Shown here piece after piece: positions 37,443 to 38,070 of a stretch of DNA of 38,070 nucleotides; positions within the stretch are counted from its first letter, which is position 1; each line of letters starts with the position of its first letter. The translations under genes and the position numbers were made by a program. The stretch comes from an uncultured Bacteroidota bacterium (GTDB lineage: Bacteria; Bacteroidota; Bacteroidia; Chitinophagales; Chitinophagaceae), in the NCBI GenBank assembly GCA_903904855.1, contig CAIVEH010000161.1, positions 1 through 38,070 on the forward strand, given 5' to 3'. The notes below the pieces were generated by a model. The model worked only from the letters and a program-made list of their open reading frames with translations, made no database searches and was not told the DNA's origin.

Positions 37443-38070
37443 TTGGAACATAAAAAGAAAAGGGCTGTAGCATGGTGGTTATTGGCGGGTGTGGGCATGA
37501 TTATTGTTGAGTTTATTATGGGTGGTGTAACCCGGCTCACAGGCTCAGGTCTGTCTATTACAGAGTGGAAACCCATAATGGGTATTCTGCCTCCGCTTAA
37601 TGATGCCGATTGGAACAAAGCGTTCGACGGGTATAAAAATATTGCCCAATACAAATACCTCAACAGTCATTTTACCCTGCCCGATTTCAAATTTATATTC
37701 TTTTGGGAGTGGAGCCATCGCCTATGGGCAAGATTACTTGGTGTAGTTTTTGGTATCGGATTCGTTTATTTCCTGCTGAAAAAATACTTTGATCAATGGA
37801 TGGTGCGGCCCTTTATAATCCTCTTTCTGCTGGGTGGTTTGCAGGGATTTATTGGCTGGAAAATGGTGCAAAGCGGCCTCAATGATACCAGCCTTTATGT
37901 AAAGCATACCATGCTGGCCCTTCACTTTTTATCGGCTATGGGGCTGATGTGCTATACACTCTGGATGGCGCTGGAACTGCTCATTCCGCAGGAAAAAAGA
38001 ATTGCAGATAACAGAATGCGCACACTGACATTTTCTGTGATTGTTTTATTGTTTTTGCAGCTAGCCTATG
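37443..38070 (+). CDS. ctaA: Heme A synthase (COX15/CtaA), 3' part outside the window
   Basis: The frame is open from TTG 37443 to the window end, giving about 209 residues of an expected 340-350. It begins with a basic segment (EHKKKRAVAWWLLAGVGMII) and continues VEFIMGGVTRLTGSGLSITE, WKPIMGILPPLNDADWNKAF, the heme-ligand motif FFWEWSHRLWARLLG, LLGGLQGFIGWKMVQSGLND and KHTMLALHFLSAMGLM, with at least four membrane helices so far. The GGVTRLTGSGLSI(T)EWKP signature is specific. The enzyme oxidises the methyl group of heme O to give heme A for cytochrome oxidase. The TTG start fits the short leader; the only alternative ATG (GMIIVEF) would cut into the first helix. Confidence 0.93.
   Translation, partial: MEHKKKRAVAWWLLAGVGMIIVEFIMGGVTRLTGSGLSITEWKPIMGILPPLNDADWNKAFDGYKNIAQYKYLNSHFTLPDFKFIFFWEWSHRLWARLLGVVFGIGFVYFLLKKYFDQWMVRPFIILFLLGGLQGFIGWKMVQSGLNDTSLYVKHTMLALHFLSAMGLMCYTLWMALELLIPQEKRIADNRMRTLTFSVIVLLFLQLAY

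Noticed and set aside
1-38070. rRNA, tRNA, tmRNA, riboswitch
   Set aside because: Looked for conserved cores (for example GGTTCGAATCC T-arms) and found none that fold convincingly.

Overview
The window looks like the chromosome of a member of the phylum Bacteroidota, probably of the Chitinophagaceae/Sphingobacteriales type (inference; no 16S gene is present). The reasons are a secreted protein ending in a type IX secretion C-terminal domain, an IspG of almost 700 residues with the extra middle domain, the tiny MPCGKKRKRHK-type ribosomal protein, -7 promoter boxes of the form TAnnTTTG before many genes, rare Shine-Dalgarno sequences, and many small dispersed palindromic repeats. Bases 1-33 are not biological: they match the Illumina TruSeq read-1 adapter, so the left edge is a contig end with untrimmed adapter.

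Layout. 34-4.9 kb: typA/bipA, a possible 49-residue membrane peptide, a T9SS-sorted propeller-like protein and scpB. 4.9-6.9 kb: an AT-rich, repeat-rich island with a lipoprotein, a decayed gene, and an antitoxin whose PIN toxin is truncated; two inverted copies of a roughly 65-base sequence lie at its sides. 6.9-10.5 kb: GH3-family enzyme, DUF559 protein and lptB, then a secreted beta-sandwich protein. 10.6-12.0 kb: a ParE-type toxin-antitoxin pair and an orphan secreted protein. 12.0-26.3 kb: mostly core genes (ispG, alpha/beta hydrolase, CBS-ACT protein, GNAT, recN, aminotransferase, L,D-transpeptidase-like protein, serS, double-domain M16 peptidase, CarboxypepD_reg-like protein).

26.5-33.7 kb is the accessory region. 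It has a HEPN/MNT pair, a DUF6371/zinc-finger primase-like gene and a RepA/DnaB-like ATPase on the minus strand with a GIY-YIG nuclease gene between them, then about 4 kb built from several copies of a ~190 bp imperfect palindrome flanked by GTAACAC...GTGTTAC hairpins. Two further MITE-like elements and two small orphan ORFs are interspersed. A PIN toxin-antitoxin pair closes the region. I read it as a decayed or non-autonomous mobile replication module plus its repeats; no integrase, transposase, relaxase or reverse transcriptase is visible.

33.8-38.07 kb returns to core genes: an RNase E/G gene with a strong hairpin in its leader, the small ribosomal protein, a TPR protein, an HU-type protein and the 5' part of heme A synthase (ctaA/COX15), cut by the window end.

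No rRNA, tRNA, CRISPR array or intact insertion sequence was seen. The most distinctive theme is how often dispersed repeats enter coding sequence: the C-terminus of LptB, a low-complexity linker in IspG, a linker in the ATPase, and the stop codons of two accessory ORFs all lie in repeat DNA.
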